From Novosphingopyxis iocasae (GTDB taxonomy: Bacteria > Pseudomonadota > Alphaproteobacteria > Sphingomonadales > Sphingomonadaceae): 64,000 bases of DNA. The stretch is taken from assembly GCF_014334095.1 (NCBI RefSeq), contig NZ_CP060495.1, forward strand, positions 2,441,001 through 2,505,000, given 5' to 3'. The position numbers were made by a program, and so were the translations under genes. The notes under the pieces were generated by a model. The model was not told the origin of the DNA. It searched no databases and worked only from the letters and a program-made list of their open reading frames with translations. Positions 43,299 to 52,135 of this stretch are shown here, piece by piece; position 1 is the first letter of the stretch, and each line of letters starts with the position of its first letter.

Positions 43299-44501
43299 TT
43301 ACTGGGTTTTGGCCGCAGCGCCCGAAGGCTGGCCGCCGCTTGGCTGCGGACGGGCCGTGCTGCCCAGAACGGAGCGACTGTCCTGAACCTTTACAGGCGC
43401 GCCGGGGCGGATCTTCTGCAGATTGCTGACGATCACCTTGTCGCCCGGTTTCAGTCCGCTCTTGATGACCCAGCCATTGTCCACCAGCGAACCCAGCTCG
43501 ACATTCTGGCTGCGTGCCTTTCCGTCCGGGCCGACCACGAATACTGTTGAACCGTTCTCGCCCACCTGCACGGCGCGCTGAGGTACGATGATGCCGCCCT
43601 CGCGCTGGCCGGCAAGAATACGTGCGCGCACGAAATCACCGGGAAGCAGCAATTGCTGCGGGTTGGGGATCTCACCGCGCAGGACGACCGCGCCGGTGCT
43701 CTGATCGACCGAATAATCGAGGAAATTCAGGCGCCCCTTGATGGGATAAGGCGTGCCGTCCTCAAACTGCACCTCGAACTCGATGCGGCCATTTGGGTCG
43801 AGCTCCAGCTCCCCCGATGCGATGGCGCGGCGGATGTCGAGCACCTCGGACGAGGCCTGCGTCAGCGTCACGAAGATCGGGTTGAGCTGCTCGATCCGCG
43901 TCATGAGCGTGCCTTCGCTCTGGCTGACGAGCGCGCCTTCGGTCACCAGCGCGCGGCCCACGCGGCCGGAAATCGGCGCGCGGACGGTGGTGTAGCTGAG
44001 TTGCAACTGCGCCGCGTCCAGCTGTGCGCGTGCGGCGGCGACCTGCGCGCGGGCTTCACGCTGCGCCGCGACGGCGGCGTCATATTCCTGCTGGCTAATG
44101 GCCTGTTCGCTCACCAGCGGCTGGTAACGCTGAACCACTGCGCTGGCATTGGCGGCGGTAGCCTGAAGCCGCTGCAGATTCGCGCGCGCCTGATTGACCG
44201 TGGCCTGCACCTCGCGCGGATCGATCCGGAACAGCGGTGCGCCTTTTCGAATTTCGGTGCCCTCATCATAGACGCGGGCCTGCACGATGCCGGTGACGCG
44301 GGCGCGTACTTCGGCGGTCCGGATCGGCTCAACCCGGCCCGGAAGCTCGATGATGTTCGGCACGGACTGCGTCTGCACGGCCGCGACCTTGACCGGCGTC
44401 GCCGGCGGCGGACCTGCCTTGTCCTCGTCCCCGCCGGAGCAGGCGCCGAGCGCCATCGCGGCGGCAATCATCCATGTACGCATGTTGGTTGTCGAGACCA
44501 T
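43299..44501 (-). CDS. RND efflux periplasmic adaptor lipoprotein
   Basis: The 400-residue membrane-fusion protein of the pump. N-terminal signal with lipobox LGAC (cleaved before the Cys), biotinyl-lipoyl-like halves (VRARVTGIVQARVYDEGTEI and TVRAPISGRVGRALVTEGAL), a coiled-coil hairpin between them, beta-barrel and membrane-proximal domains. Start MVSTTNMRTWM is chosen because AAGGAA lies 11 nt upstream; a shorter ATG six codons later is also possible. First gene of the efflux operon. A 12-bp palindrome about 63 bp upstream may be the operator of a local repressor, but no regulator gene is adjacent. Confidence 0.93.
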   Translation of the reverse strand: MVSTTNMRTWMIAAAMALGACSGGDEDKAGPPPATPVKVAAVQTQSVPNIIELPGRVEPIRTAEVRARVTGIVQARVYDEGTEIRKGAPLFRIDPREVQATVNQARANLQRLQATAANASAVVQRYQPLVSEQAISQQEYDAAVAAQREARAQVAAARAQLDAAQLQLSYTTVRAPISGRVGRALVTEGALVSQSEGTLMTRIEQLNPIFVTLTQASSEVLDIRRAIASGELELDPNGRIEFEVQFEDGTPYPIKGRLNFLDYSVDQSTGAVVLRGEIPNPQQLLLPGDFVRARILAGQREGGIIVPQRAVQVGENGSTVFVVGPDGKARSQNVELGSLVDNGWVIKSGLKPGDKVIVSNLQKIRPGAPVKVQDSRSVLGSTARPQPSGGQPSGAAAKTQ

Positions 44502-44563
44502 GCGGCGGCCATTCCTTAGCAGTTGCAGCATAAGGCATAGGGCCGATCCGCTTGCCTCGCAAG

Positions 44564-44575
44564 TCGTTCGAACGA
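44564..44575. promoter_or_regulatory. Palindrome upstream of the efflux operon
   Basis: TCGTTCGAACGA is a perfect 12-bp palindrome in the 150-bp gap between the efflux operon and moaA, inside the likely promoter region of the adaptor gene. TetR- or MarR-type repressors of RND pumps bind such sites. No regulator gene is adjacent, so its role is inferred. Confidence 0.35.
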
Positions 44576-44653
44576 ACTAACTCAGTTTTTTACCGAAACC
44601 TTTTATAGGCGTGTGCAAATTTGGGTTTCTGCCGGACCCGGCTGTGCCGAAGT

Positions 44654-45652
44654 TCAGCCGCCGGTGACGGACATGTGCCGCGCCAGCGCCGGATCGGCGC
44701 CCTTGGCGATGCGGAAATGGTGGCGCTCCGGTTTGGTCTTCATGGCCCGGTCCAACGCGGCATCGAGGGCCTGTTCCGGCTCCGGTCCGCGCAGGGCGGC
44801 GCGCAGATGGGTCATCTCGCCATGGCCGAGGCAGGGGAACAGCTCTCCCTTTGCGGTCACGCGCACGCGGTTGCAGCTGGCGCAGAAATTGTGGCTGATC
44901 GGGCTGATGAAGCCGATGCGTCCACCCGTTTCCGCGACATTCCAGTAACGCGCCGGGCCGCCGCTGACATGGCTGGACGGCTCTAGCGTGAAGCGCTGCT
45001 CCAGATCGCGGCGCACGGTTTCCAGCGAAAGGAACTGGTCCGATCGTTCGGCCGCGATATCGCCGAGCGGCATCACCTCGATAAAGGTGATGTCCATGCC
45101 CTTGCCATGCGCCCAAGCAGCAAGATCCGGAATTTCTTCACGGTTGGTGTCGGCCAAAGCCACGGTGTTGAGCTTGATCTTGATGCCTGCATCAAGGGCG
45201 GCATCGATGCCGTCGAGGACGCGGTTCAACATGTCCCGGTTGGTCAGCGCAGCGAACGCTGCCGGATCGCGCGTGTCGAGCGAAACGTTTAGCCGCTTCA
45301 CCCCGGCATCGGCGATGCGCTGCGCATGGCGGGCAAGGTTGGTGGCGTTGGTGGTCATCGTCAGCTCGTCGAGGCCGTGGCCCAGCCGCTTGCCCAGTTC
45401 GTCGATCAGCGGCAGCGTCACGGCGCGCACCAGCGGCTCGCCGCCCGTCAGGCGGATCTTGTTGACGCCGCGGGTGATGAATCCGTCCGCCAGACGCACC
45501 AGCTCGTCGAGATCGAGCAGCTCCCGCCGGGGCAGGAACTGCATCGCCTCACCCATGCAATAATTGCAGCGCAAATCGCACCGGTCCGTCACCGAAAGGC
45601 GCAGGTACCGGATCGTGCGTCCGAACTCGTCGATCAATTTTCCGCAAGCCAT
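44654..45652 (-). CDS. moaA: GTP 3',8-cyclase MoaA
   Basis: Radical-SAM enzyme for the first step of molybdopterin synthesis. The N-terminal radical SAM cluster is in TDRCDLRCNYCMGE, GGEPL is the SAM-binding motif, the C-terminal second cluster is in NFCASCNRVRVTAKGELFPC, and the essential C-terminal Gly-Gly is present (SVTGG). 332 residues, complete. Its ATG overlaps the last base of the upstream YdeP-type oxidoreductase stop codon, so the two are co-transcribed. Partner MoaC is not in the window. First of a cluster of molybdenum-cofactor genes that runs to about 55.9 kb. Confidence 0.96.
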   Translation of the reverse strand: MACGKLIDEFGRTIRYLRLSVTDRCDLRCNYCMGEAMQFLPRRELLDLDELVRLADGFITRGVNKIRLTGGEPLVRAVTLPLIDELGKRLGHGLDELTMTTNATNLARHAQRIADAGVKRLNVSLDTRDPAAFAALTNRDMLNRVLDGIDAALDAGIKIKLNTVALADTNREEIPDLAAWAHGKGMDITFIEVMPLGDIAAERSDQFLSLETVRRDLEQRFTLEPSSHVSGGPARYWNVAETGGRIGFISPISHNFCASCNRVRVTAKGELFPCLGHGEMTHLRAALRGPEPEQALDAALDRAMKTKPERHHFRIAKGADPALARHMSVTGG

Positions 45653-47955
45653 CAGTCGGTAACTATGCGCACCGGTACGCCTTTTGAAGCGGGCGTCTTC
45701 GATTTCTCGTCATGATACCATAGCGGGACGAGCGGATTGAGCTCCGGAAAATAGCCGGCAAGGCAGCCGTCGGGCACTTCATAAGGTGTCACCGTCAGGC
45801 CCGGTACGCGCCGATCCGCGCCATCTTCGGCGTCGCCGATCAGGGTGACGCGCTGGCCCGCTTTCAGACCTGCCTTTTCCATTTCCTTCGGGTTGATCAG
45901 GATCACGTGGCGCGTACCTTCGATCCCGCGGAAACGGTCCGAATAGCCGTAAATGGTGGTGTTGAATTGGTCGTTGGACCGCAGCGTGATGAGCCTATAG
46001 CGGCCTTCCTTGTCGGCGAGGCCGGTGGAGGAGAGCATGGCGGGCGTCGTGAACTCCGCCTTGCCGCTCTCGGTCTTCCAGATTCGCTCGCGCGCGCTGT
46101 TGCCGCGGTAGAAGCCGCCTGCCTGCAGCATCCGCTCGTTCATGTCGTAGAACTGCTCGTGATAGGTCTCGGCAATCAGATCGCGCACGATCGAATAGTC
46201 GCCGGTCCAGTCGTCCCAACGCAGCTTGGGATTGGGCGCGCAGGTTTCCTTGGCGAGGCCTGCGACGATCGCGAGTTCGCTCAGCAGATGCTCGCTAGCC
46301 GGCGTACGCTTGCCGAAGGAGGCGTGGACATGGCTCAGGCTGTCCTCCATCGACACCTTCTGCATGCCGCTCGCCTGCATATCTCGTTCGGATCGGGCGA
46401 GGCAGGGCAGCAGCCAGGCGCTCTTGCCGTTGATCAGATGGCTGCGGTTGAGCTTGGTGGCGATCTGCACCGTCAGCTCCATTTTCTGCCACGCTTCTTC
46501 CATCCGCACGATGTCCGGAATGGCGCGCACGAAATTGCCGCCCAGCGAGATGAATGCCTTGACCGTCCCGTCCTCGATGCCTTCGCAGGCTTCCACGGTG
46601 TTCATGCCGTCCTCACGCGGCGGATCGAAACCGAACTGCTCGGCAATCAGGTCGAGCGGGACGAGCGCGGTCTTTTCCGCAATGCCCACGGTGCGCTGGC
46701 CCTGCACATTGCTGTGGCCGCGCACGGGGCTCATGCCCGCGCCAGGGCGTCCGATATTGCCGCGCAGCAGCAGGAAATTGGTGAGCAGCGCAATATTCTC
46801 GAAACCGTGGACATGCTGCGTCAGGCCCATGCCATAGATGCCGATCACCTTTTCGGCATCCATATAGACGCGCGCGGCGTCCATCAGCGCGGTGCGGGGC
46901 AGGCCGCTATTGGTCTCGATTTCTTCCCAGCCCGTGGCGGCGCATTTCGCCTTGAACTCCTCGAACCCGTGCGTGTGTTCGGCGATGAAATCCTCGTCGA
47001 TCACGCCGCGGCCCGTCGCCTGGCGGCGTTTTGCATCGCACTCCAGGATGAACTTGCACATGCCCAGGATGGCGGCGATGTCTCCGCCCGCCTTCACCTG
47101 ATGATATTGATAGCTGATCTTCGTGGCCCGGCCCGTCAGCATTTCGACCGGGTTCTGAGGGGAGATGAACTCCTCGAGGCCCTTTTCCTTCAGCGGATTG
47201 AAGGTCACGATCTTGCAGCCGCGTTTTACGGCGTCGCGCAGCGGGTGGAGGAAACGCGGACTGTTGGTGCCGGTGTTCTGGCCGAAGAAGAAGATCGCGT
47301 CGCACTCGTCGAAATCGTCGAGCGTGCAGGTGCCCACCGGCGATCCGATCACCTTGCTGAGCGCCACCGAAGTGGTTTCGTGGCACATATTGGAGCTGTC
47401 GGGCAGATTGTTGTGACCATAGGCGCGGGCGAACAGCGCGTAGAGATAGCTCGTCTCCAGGCTCGCGCGACCGGAGGCGTAGAAAATGGCCGATTTGGGA
47501 TCGAGCCGCTTCAGATGCGCGCCAATTTCGCGGAATGCCTCGTCCCATTCCACCGGCACATAATGGTCCGTCTCGGCATCGTAGCGCATGGGGTGGGTCA
47601 GGCGGCCCTGATCCTCCAGGTCGAAATCCTTCCAGCTGCGCAGCTCGGTCACGCTGTGGCGCGCGAAGAATTCGGGCGTGCAGCGCTTGGTGGTCAGCTC
47701 CCACATCGTTGCCTTTGCACCGTTCTCGCAGAACTCGAAATGGTGCGGGTCTTTCGGCTTGGCCCACGCGCAGCTGGTGCACATATGGCCGCCGGACTTG
47801 TTCTGCCGGGCGAGGGTTTCGAGCATCGCTGGCGTCGGTTTTTCCGTGCCCGCGATTGCCGCCATGCCGCGCACACTGCCCCAGCCGCCAGCGGGCCCGT
47901 CATAGTGCGGCATATCGTGATTGTCGCGGTTGGCCGGATCACGGGGGTCGCTCAT
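45652..47955 (-). CDS. FdhF/YdeP-family molybdopterin oxidoreductase
   Basis: A 767-residue member of the YdeP branch of the formate-dehydrogenase-like molybdopterin superfamily. Start MSDPRD has AAGGAG seven nt upstream. N-terminal cysteines (HMCTSCAWAKPKDPHHFEFC) probably bind an Fe-S cluster; SSNMCHETTSVALSKVIGSP holds the likely Mo-ligand Cys; FFGQNTGTNSPRF and the C-terminal dinucleotide-binding domain (LITLRSNDQFNTTIYGY) bind bis-MGD. True substrate of the YdeP group is not established; formate is not shown. No Tat signal, so cytoplasmic. Genes for FdhD and MobA, needed for bis-MGD enzymes, lie just across the divergent promoter. Confidence 0.9.
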   Translation of the reverse strand: MSDPRDPANRDNHDMPHYDGPAGGWGSVRGMAAIAGTEKPTPAMLETLARQNKSGGHMCTSCAWAKPKDPHHFEFCENGAKATMWELTTKRCTPEFFARHSVTELRSWKDFDLEDQGRLTHPMRYDAETDHYVPVEWDEAFREIGAHLKRLDPKSAIFYASGRASLETSYLYALFARAYGHNNLPDSSNMCHETTSVALSKVIGSPVGTCTLDDFDECDAIFFFGQNTGTNSPRFLHPLRDAVKRGCKIVTFNPLKEKGLEEFISPQNPVEMLTGRATKISYQYHQVKAGGDIAAILGMCKFILECDAKRRQATGRGVIDEDFIAEHTHGFEEFKAKCAATGWEEIETNSGLPRTALMDAARVYMDAEKVIGIYGMGLTQHVHGFENIALLTNFLLLRGNIGRPGAGMSPVRGHSNVQGQRTVGIAEKTALVPLDLIAEQFGFDPPREDGMNTVEACEGIEDGTVKAFISLGGNFVRAIPDIVRMEEAWQKMELTVQIATKLNRSHLINGKSAWLLPCLARSERDMQASGMQKVSMEDSLSHVHASFGKRTPASEHLLSELAIVAGLAKETCAPNPKLRWDDWTGDYSIVRDLIAETYHEQFYDMNERMLQAGGFYRGNSARERIWKTESGKAEFTTPAMLSSTGLADKEGRYRLITLRSNDQFNTTIYGYSDRFRGIEGTRHVILINPKEMEKAGLKAGQRVTLIGDAEDGADRRVPGLTVTPYEVPDGCLAGYFPELNPLVPLWYHDEKSKTPASKGVPVRIVTD

Positions 47956-48077
47956 ACGGGGGCTCCTTCGGTGCTTCTGTCGTCCGCCCGTGACAACGGG
48001 GATTGTAAATCTGGCGGAACCAGCGGTCTGCCATAAATCTTTCAGAGCGGTAAGTCTCTGATCCAAGGAACGCGAAG

Positions 48078-49175
48078 ATGCCGCAAAACGATCCCATTCT
48101 CTACTCGCCGGCGCTCGAAACGCGAGAGGATGAGGAAGCGAAGACGAATGAGGAGATGCAGGAAACCTTTCAGGATATCCTGAACATTACCGCGGAAGAT
48201 GAGGGCAGGGCGATCCGATCGGTCCACGCCAAGAGCCACGGCATCCTGTCCGGCACGCTCGAAATCCTGCCCGATCTGCCAATCGAATATGCGCAAGGCA
48301 TGTTCGCACAGCCCGGCCGGCATGCGGCGCTGGCGCGGATATCGACCAATCCCGGCGACATCCTGCACGACAAGATCGGTCTGCCGCGCGGCTTCGCGCT
48401 GAAGGTGCTGGACGTGGAAGGCACGCGCCTGCCCGGATCGGACGGTAGCGTGCAGGACTTCACCATGATCAACGCACCCGCCTTTACCGCGGAAAACGGG
48501 AAGGATTTCCTGCGCAATCTGAAGCTGCTCGCCAAGACTACCGACCGCGCGGAATGGGCGAAGAAGGGGCTTTCCACCGTCTTGCGCGGCGCGGAGAAGC
48601 TGTTGGAAACGGTGGGTCTGGAAAGCGGCACGCTGCAGTCGATGGGCGGCGCGCCGAATGTCCATCCGCTGGGCGAGACCTACTATACGATGACGCCCTA
48701 TCGCTACGGCGATTATGTCGCGAAGCTGCAGATCGTGCCCGTTTCCGATAATCTCACATCGCTGACCGGGGAGATAATCGATGCGTCGGATCGTCACGAC
48801 GCTTTGCGTGAAGAGGTGGCCGAAGCGATGAAGACGGCGGACGGCGTCTGGGAGTTGCGCGTGCAGCTGCTGCGCGACAAGGACAGCATGCCGATCGAGG
48901 ATGCTACGGTGGTGTGGCATGAGGAGCTCAGCCCCTTCGTCGCCGTGGCGCGGCTCACCGTTCCCGCACAGACGGGGTGGAGCGAGGCGAAGGCCGCGAG
49001 GGTGGACGATTGCATGCATTTCAGCCCCTGGAATGGGCTGGAGGCGCACCGACCGATGGGCCGCATCAATCGCATCCGCCGCGACAGCTACGATTTGTCG
49101 GCGCGCTTCCGCGCCCGGGTGAACCAATGCCCGATGCACGAGCCGACCGCCGCCGAGCTGGAGGCGCTGGTCTGA
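48078..49175 (+). CDS. Catalase-fold heme protein (catalase family)
   Basis: A 365-residue protein of the catalase-like superfamily (SrpA-type small catalase-related proteins). Distal His is suggested by SVHAKSHGILSGTLEI; the C-terminal HRPMGRINRIRRDSYDLSAR is the expected proximal Arg/Tyr region. It lacks the long catalase arms and any signal peptide. Family members show peroxidase or weak catalase activity. Its start is 122 bp from the divergent YdeP gene, and FdhD follows after 31 bp on the same strand, so it may be part of the fdhD-mobA transcript. Physiological role uncertain. Confidence 0.85.
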   Translation: MPQNDPILYSPALETREDEEAKTNEEMQETFQDILNITAEDEGRAIRSVHAKSHGILSGTLEILPDLPIEYAQGMFAQPGRHAALARISTNPGDILHDKIGLPRGFALKVLDVEGTRLPGSDGSVQDFTMINAPAFTAENGKDFLRNLKLLAKTTDRAEWAKKGLSTVLRGAEKLLETVGLESGTLQSMGGAPNVHPLGETYYTMTPYRYGDYVAKLQIVPVSDNLTSLTGEIIDASDRHDALREEVAEAMKTADGVWELRVQLLRDKDSMPIEDATVVWHEELSPFVAVARLTVPAQTGWSEAKAARVDDCMHFSPWNGLEAHRPMGRINRIRRDSYDLSARFRARVNQCPMHEPTAAELEALV

Positions 49176-49206
49176 TCTGGCCCCCGAAAACAGGATCCTG
49201 ACCGCG

Positions 49207-50004
49207 ATGGGCCGCAGCCGGACCTTCGCCGCATTGGAACGTCGGTTCGATGGGAGCCCCGATGCGGAGCGCGACCGTGCGGTGCCTGTCGAGACGCCGG
49301 TGGCGATCGAGGTCAACGGCCTCGGCTATGCTGTGATGATGGCGACGCCGTCCGACCTTGCCGAGTTCGCGACCGGTTTCGCGTTGTCGGAGGGTCTGGC
49401 CGAACGCGCCGATGAGGTTCGCAGCGATATCGCCGAGGTCGAGGGCGGCTGGATCGCGCGGCTCAAGGTTCCCGCCGCCGGGGCCGAACGCGTTGCGGAG
49501 CGCCAGCGCGCGCGCATGTCGGAAAGCAGCTGCGGCCTGTGCGGTGTGGAGAATATCGCGGCGGTGCATCGCGCATTGCCCGAACTCACCGCCGGGCCGC
49601 CGGTCGAGCGGGGCGCGATCGAGCGCGCGTTGCAGAGCTTGCGCGATTGGCAGCCGCTCAATCGGGAAACTGGCGCGGCGCACGCCGCCGCCTTCGCCGG
49701 TATCGATGGCGCAATCAGCCATGCTTTTGAGGATGTGGGCCGCCACAATGCGCTCGATAAGCTGATCGGGTGGCTGGCTTTGGCCGAAATCGATCCGGCG
49801 GGCGGCATGGTGCTGCTGTCATCGCGCTGCAGCTACGAAATCGTGGAGAAATGCGCGCGCGCCGGGGCGGGGTTGCTGGTGACGATCAGCGCGCCGACGA
49901 GCCTGGCGGTGGAGCGCGCCATGCTCGCGCGGCTGACGCTGGTCGCGCTGGCGCGCAGCGATTCAATGCTGGTGCTGAACGATCCGTTCGGGCGGATCGG
50001 ATGA
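49207..50004 (+). CDS. fdhD: Formate dehydrogenase accessory sulfurtransferase FdhD
   Basis: FdhD passes sulfur from IscS to the bis-MGD cofactor of formate-dehydrogenase-like enzymes. The CxxC sulfur-transfer motif is in SSCGLCGVENI; other family blocks are MMATPSDLAEFATGFALSEG, AFEDVGRHNALDKLIGW and SSRCSYEIVEKCARAG. 265 residues, complete. Overlaps mobA by 4 nt (ATGA). Its presence beside the YdeP oxidoreductase suggests that enzyme needs a sulfurated Mo centre. Confidence 0.96.
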   Translation: MGRSRTFAALERRFDGSPDAERDRAVPVETPVAIEVNGLGYAVMMATPSDLAEFATGFALSEGLAERADEVRSDIAEVEGGWIARLKVPAAGAERVAERQRARMSESSCGLCGVENIAAVHRALPELTAGPPVERGAIERALQSLRDWQPLNRETGAAHAAAFAGIDGAISHAFEDVGRHNALDKLIGWLALAEIDPAGGMVLLSSRCSYEIVEKCARAGAGLLVTISAPTSLAVERAMLARLTLVALARSDSMLVLNDPFGRIG

Positions 50005-50519
50005 GGCTGCTCGGCGCGGTGCTGGCCGGGGGACGCTCCAGCCGTTTCGGCTCGGACAAGGCCGAGGCGCTGTTGGAGGGACGCAGGCTGATCGATCATG
50101 TTGCCGCAGCGCTCGACGCCGAAACCGATGGGTTGATCGTCGTTGGCCGAGAGGACGCTGCTTATGCCTGCGTTCCCGATCGGCCCGTGCCCGGGCTGGG
50201 ACCGTTGGGCGGCGTGGCAGGGGCGCTTGCCGCCGCTGGCGAACGCGGTTTCGATGCGGTGCTGACCTGTCCCGTCGATGTGCCGAAGCCGCCGACCGAT
50301 CTGCGCGGACTGCTGGCGCCGGGCCCGGCATTTCTTGTCAATCAACCGACCATCGGTCTGTGGCCGCAAGGGCTTTTGACCGGTCTGTTGGCCTTCATCG
50401 AACATGACGCGAAGCGCTCGGTTCGGGGTTTCGCGCAGCATGTCGGCGCTCGTCCGGTCGACGCACCGGGGCCGATCGCAAATATTAACCGGCCCGACGA
50501 TCTGCATAATCTTTCTTAG
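50001..50519 (+). CDS. mobA: Molybdenum cofactor guanylyltransferase MobA
   Basis: MobA attaches GMP to molybdopterin to form MGD. The nucleotidyltransferase signature is GAVLAGGRSSRFGSDKAEAL, followed by GLGPLGGVAGAL and TCPVDVPKPP. 172 residues, slightly short but complete for the family. ATG overlaps the fdhD stop. Serves the bis-MGD branch (YdeP enzyme); the MCD branch is served by the MocA homologue at 54372-54941. The frame is open upstream within fdhD, but only the ATG start fits the family. Confidence 0.93.
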   Translation: MRLLGAVLAGGRSSRFGSDKAEALLEGRRLIDHVAAALDAETDGLIVVGREDAAYACVPDRPVPGLGPLGGVAGALAAAGERGFDAVLTCPVDVPKPPTDLRGLLAPGPAFLVNQPTIGLWPQGLLTGLLAFIEHDAKRSVRGFAQHVGARPVDAPGPIANINRPDDLHNLS

Positions 50520-50633
50520 TCGGCGCAACCCCTCCCCGCGCGGATGCGCTTCGGCCGCCGGGCGGGACGAACGAACCCTTCTCGCCGCTCGCGCATTGAG
50601 GCTCTGTACGTCACCTCCACCGAAAGCCGTCTC

Positions 50634-51149
50634 ATGCAAAGCACCCAGCTCACCATCAATGGCGAGAGCAGAACGCTCGAAGCCGATCCGCGCACGACCC
50701 TGCTCGATGCGCTGCGCAATCATCTCGGCCTTACCGGCAGCAAGAAGGGGTGCGATCACGGACAGTGCGGTGCCTGCACCGTCATCGTCAACGGACGGCG
50801 GATCAATAGCTGCCTGACGCTCGCCTGCATGCATGACGGAGACGAGGTCACGACCATCGAGGGGCTGGGCCAGCCCGGCAATCTCTCCGATCTTCAGGCA
50901 GCCTTTGTGGCGCAGGACGGATACCAATGCGGTTATTGCACCCCGGGCCAGATCTGCTCCGCCACCGCGATGCTGCAGGAAGCCAAGGATAATTGGCCGA
51001 GCAATGTCTCCGAAACGCTGGAGGGCCGGTTCGAACTGACCGATGAGGAAATTTCCGAGCGCATGAGCGGCAATATCTGTCGCTGCGCTGCCTATCCCAA
51101 CATTGTCGATGCCATCCGCGAAGTTGCGACGACGGGAGAGGACGCATGA
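50634..51149 (+). CDS. Aldehyde/xanthine oxidoreductase 2Fe-2S subunit (PaoA-like)
   Basis: A 171-residue iron-sulfur subunit of a three-subunit molybdenum hydroxylase (PaoABC/YagTSR type). The N-terminal plant-type cluster is [12 protein letters not shown] with a later [12 protein letters not shown], and the C-terminal cluster is [15 protein letters not shown] with [11 protein letters not shown]. Unlike E. coli PaoA, no twin-arginine signal is seen: the ATG at 50634 starts directly at the ferredoxin domain, and the upstream in-frame extension has no hydrophobic core. The enzyme is therefore probably cytoplasmic. Overlaps the next subunit by 4 nt. Confidence 0.93.
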   Translation: MQSTQLTINGESRTLEADPRTTLLDALRNHLGLTGSKKGCDHGQCGACTVIVNGRRINSCLTLACMHDGDEVTTIEGLGQPGNLSDLQAAFVAQDGYQCGYCTPGQICSATAMLQEAKDNWPSNVSETLEGRFELTDEEISERMSGNICRCAAYPNIVDAIREVATTGEDA

Positions 51150-52135
51150 AGCTGTTCGAATATGCGCGGGCCGAAGGCACCGATATGGCGGTGAAGGCTG
51201 CGGCCGAGCCGCAGGCGCGCTACATCGCCGGGGGCACCAACCTTCTCGATCTGATGAAGCTGGAAGTGATGGCGCCGGACAAGCTGGTCGACATCAATCG
51301 GCTCGATCTGAAATCGATCGAAGAGACCGACGATGGCCTTCGTATCGGCGCGCTCGTCACCAACAGCGATTGCGCGGCGCATCCGGATATTCGGAAGCAT
51401 TACGGCGTCCTGTCACGCGCGATCCTGGCCGGTGCCAGCGGACAGCTGCGCAACAAGGCGACAACCGGCGGCAATCTCTGCCAGCGCACCCGCTGCTATT
51501 ATTTCTACGATACCGCGATGCCGTGCAACAAGCGTGAGCCCGGTTCGGGCTGTCAGGCGATCGGTGGCGCGACGCGGCTGCACGCGATTCTCGGTGCGTC
51601 GGACCAGTGCATCGCCACCTATCCCGGCGATATGGCCGTCGCGATGAGCGCGCTCGACGCTACCGTGGAGATCGAGGGCAAGGAAGGCGCGCGCCGCCAT
51701 GTGCCGGTGCGCGATTTCCATCGACTGCCGGGCGATCACCCGGAAAAGGACAATGTGCTGGAGCAGGGTGAGCTGATCACCGCGGTTACCTTGCCCGCGC
51801 CGACGGGCGGCACGCAAATTTACCGCAAGGTGCGCGACCGCGCGTCCTATGCCTTTGCGATGGTTTCGGTCGCTGCCGATGTCCGCATGGACGGTGGGAA
51901 AATCGACCATGCCGCGCTCGCCTTCGGTGGCATTGCGCATAAACCGTGGCACGATCCCGCGATTGACGATCTGCTGAAGGGCGAAACGCCATCCGATGCG
52001 CTTTTCGACAAGGCCGCCGACATCCTTCTCGCCGAGGCGAAGGGCCAGGGCGGCAATGATTTCAAGATTCCGCTCGCCCGCCGCACGCTGAAAGCCGTGC
52101 TGCGCGAAGCCACCCAGACCGGAGAGACCGCATGA
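51146..52135 (+). CDS. Aldehyde/xanthine oxidoreductase FAD subunit (PaoB-like)
   Basis: A 329-residue FAD-binding subunit of the molybdenum hydroxylase. FAD pyrophosphate motif [17 protein letters not shown], second FAD segment [20 protein letters not shown]. The insert [20 protein letters not shown] with a further Cys in GSGCQAIGG matches the extra 4Fe-4S cluster of PaoB-type subunits. CO-dehydrogenase flavoprotein C-terminal domain follows. Overlaps both neighbours by 4 nt (ATGA). Passes electrons from the Mo/2Fe-2S subunits to FAD and then to an external acceptor, by analogy with PaoB. Confidence 0.93.
   Translation: MKLFEYARAEGTDMAVKAAAEPQARYIAGGTNLLDLMKLEVMAPDKLVDINRLDLKSIEETDDGLRIGALVTNSDCAAHPDIRKHYGVLSRAILAGASGQLRNKATTGGNLCQRTRCYYFYDTAMPCNKREPGSGCQAIGGATRLHAILGASDQCIATYPGDMAVAMSALDATVEIEGKEGARRHVPVRDFHRLPGDHPEKDNVLEQGELITAVTLPAPTGGTQIYRKVRDRASYAFAMVSVAADVRMDGGKIDHAALAFGGIAHKPWHDPAIDDLLKGETPSDALFDKAADILLAEAKGQGGNDFKIPLARRTLKAVLREATQTGETA

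Noticed and set aside
45652-47955. Naming the molybdopterin oxidoreductase a formate dehydrogenase
   Set aside because: It belongs to the YdeP group, has no NADH or cytochrome partner subunits nearby, and the substrate is not established.
45907-48036. A 709-codon plus-strand frame opposite the YdeP-type gene
   Set aside because: Antisense to a conserved molybdoenzyme, no recognisable domain, no ribosome binding site.
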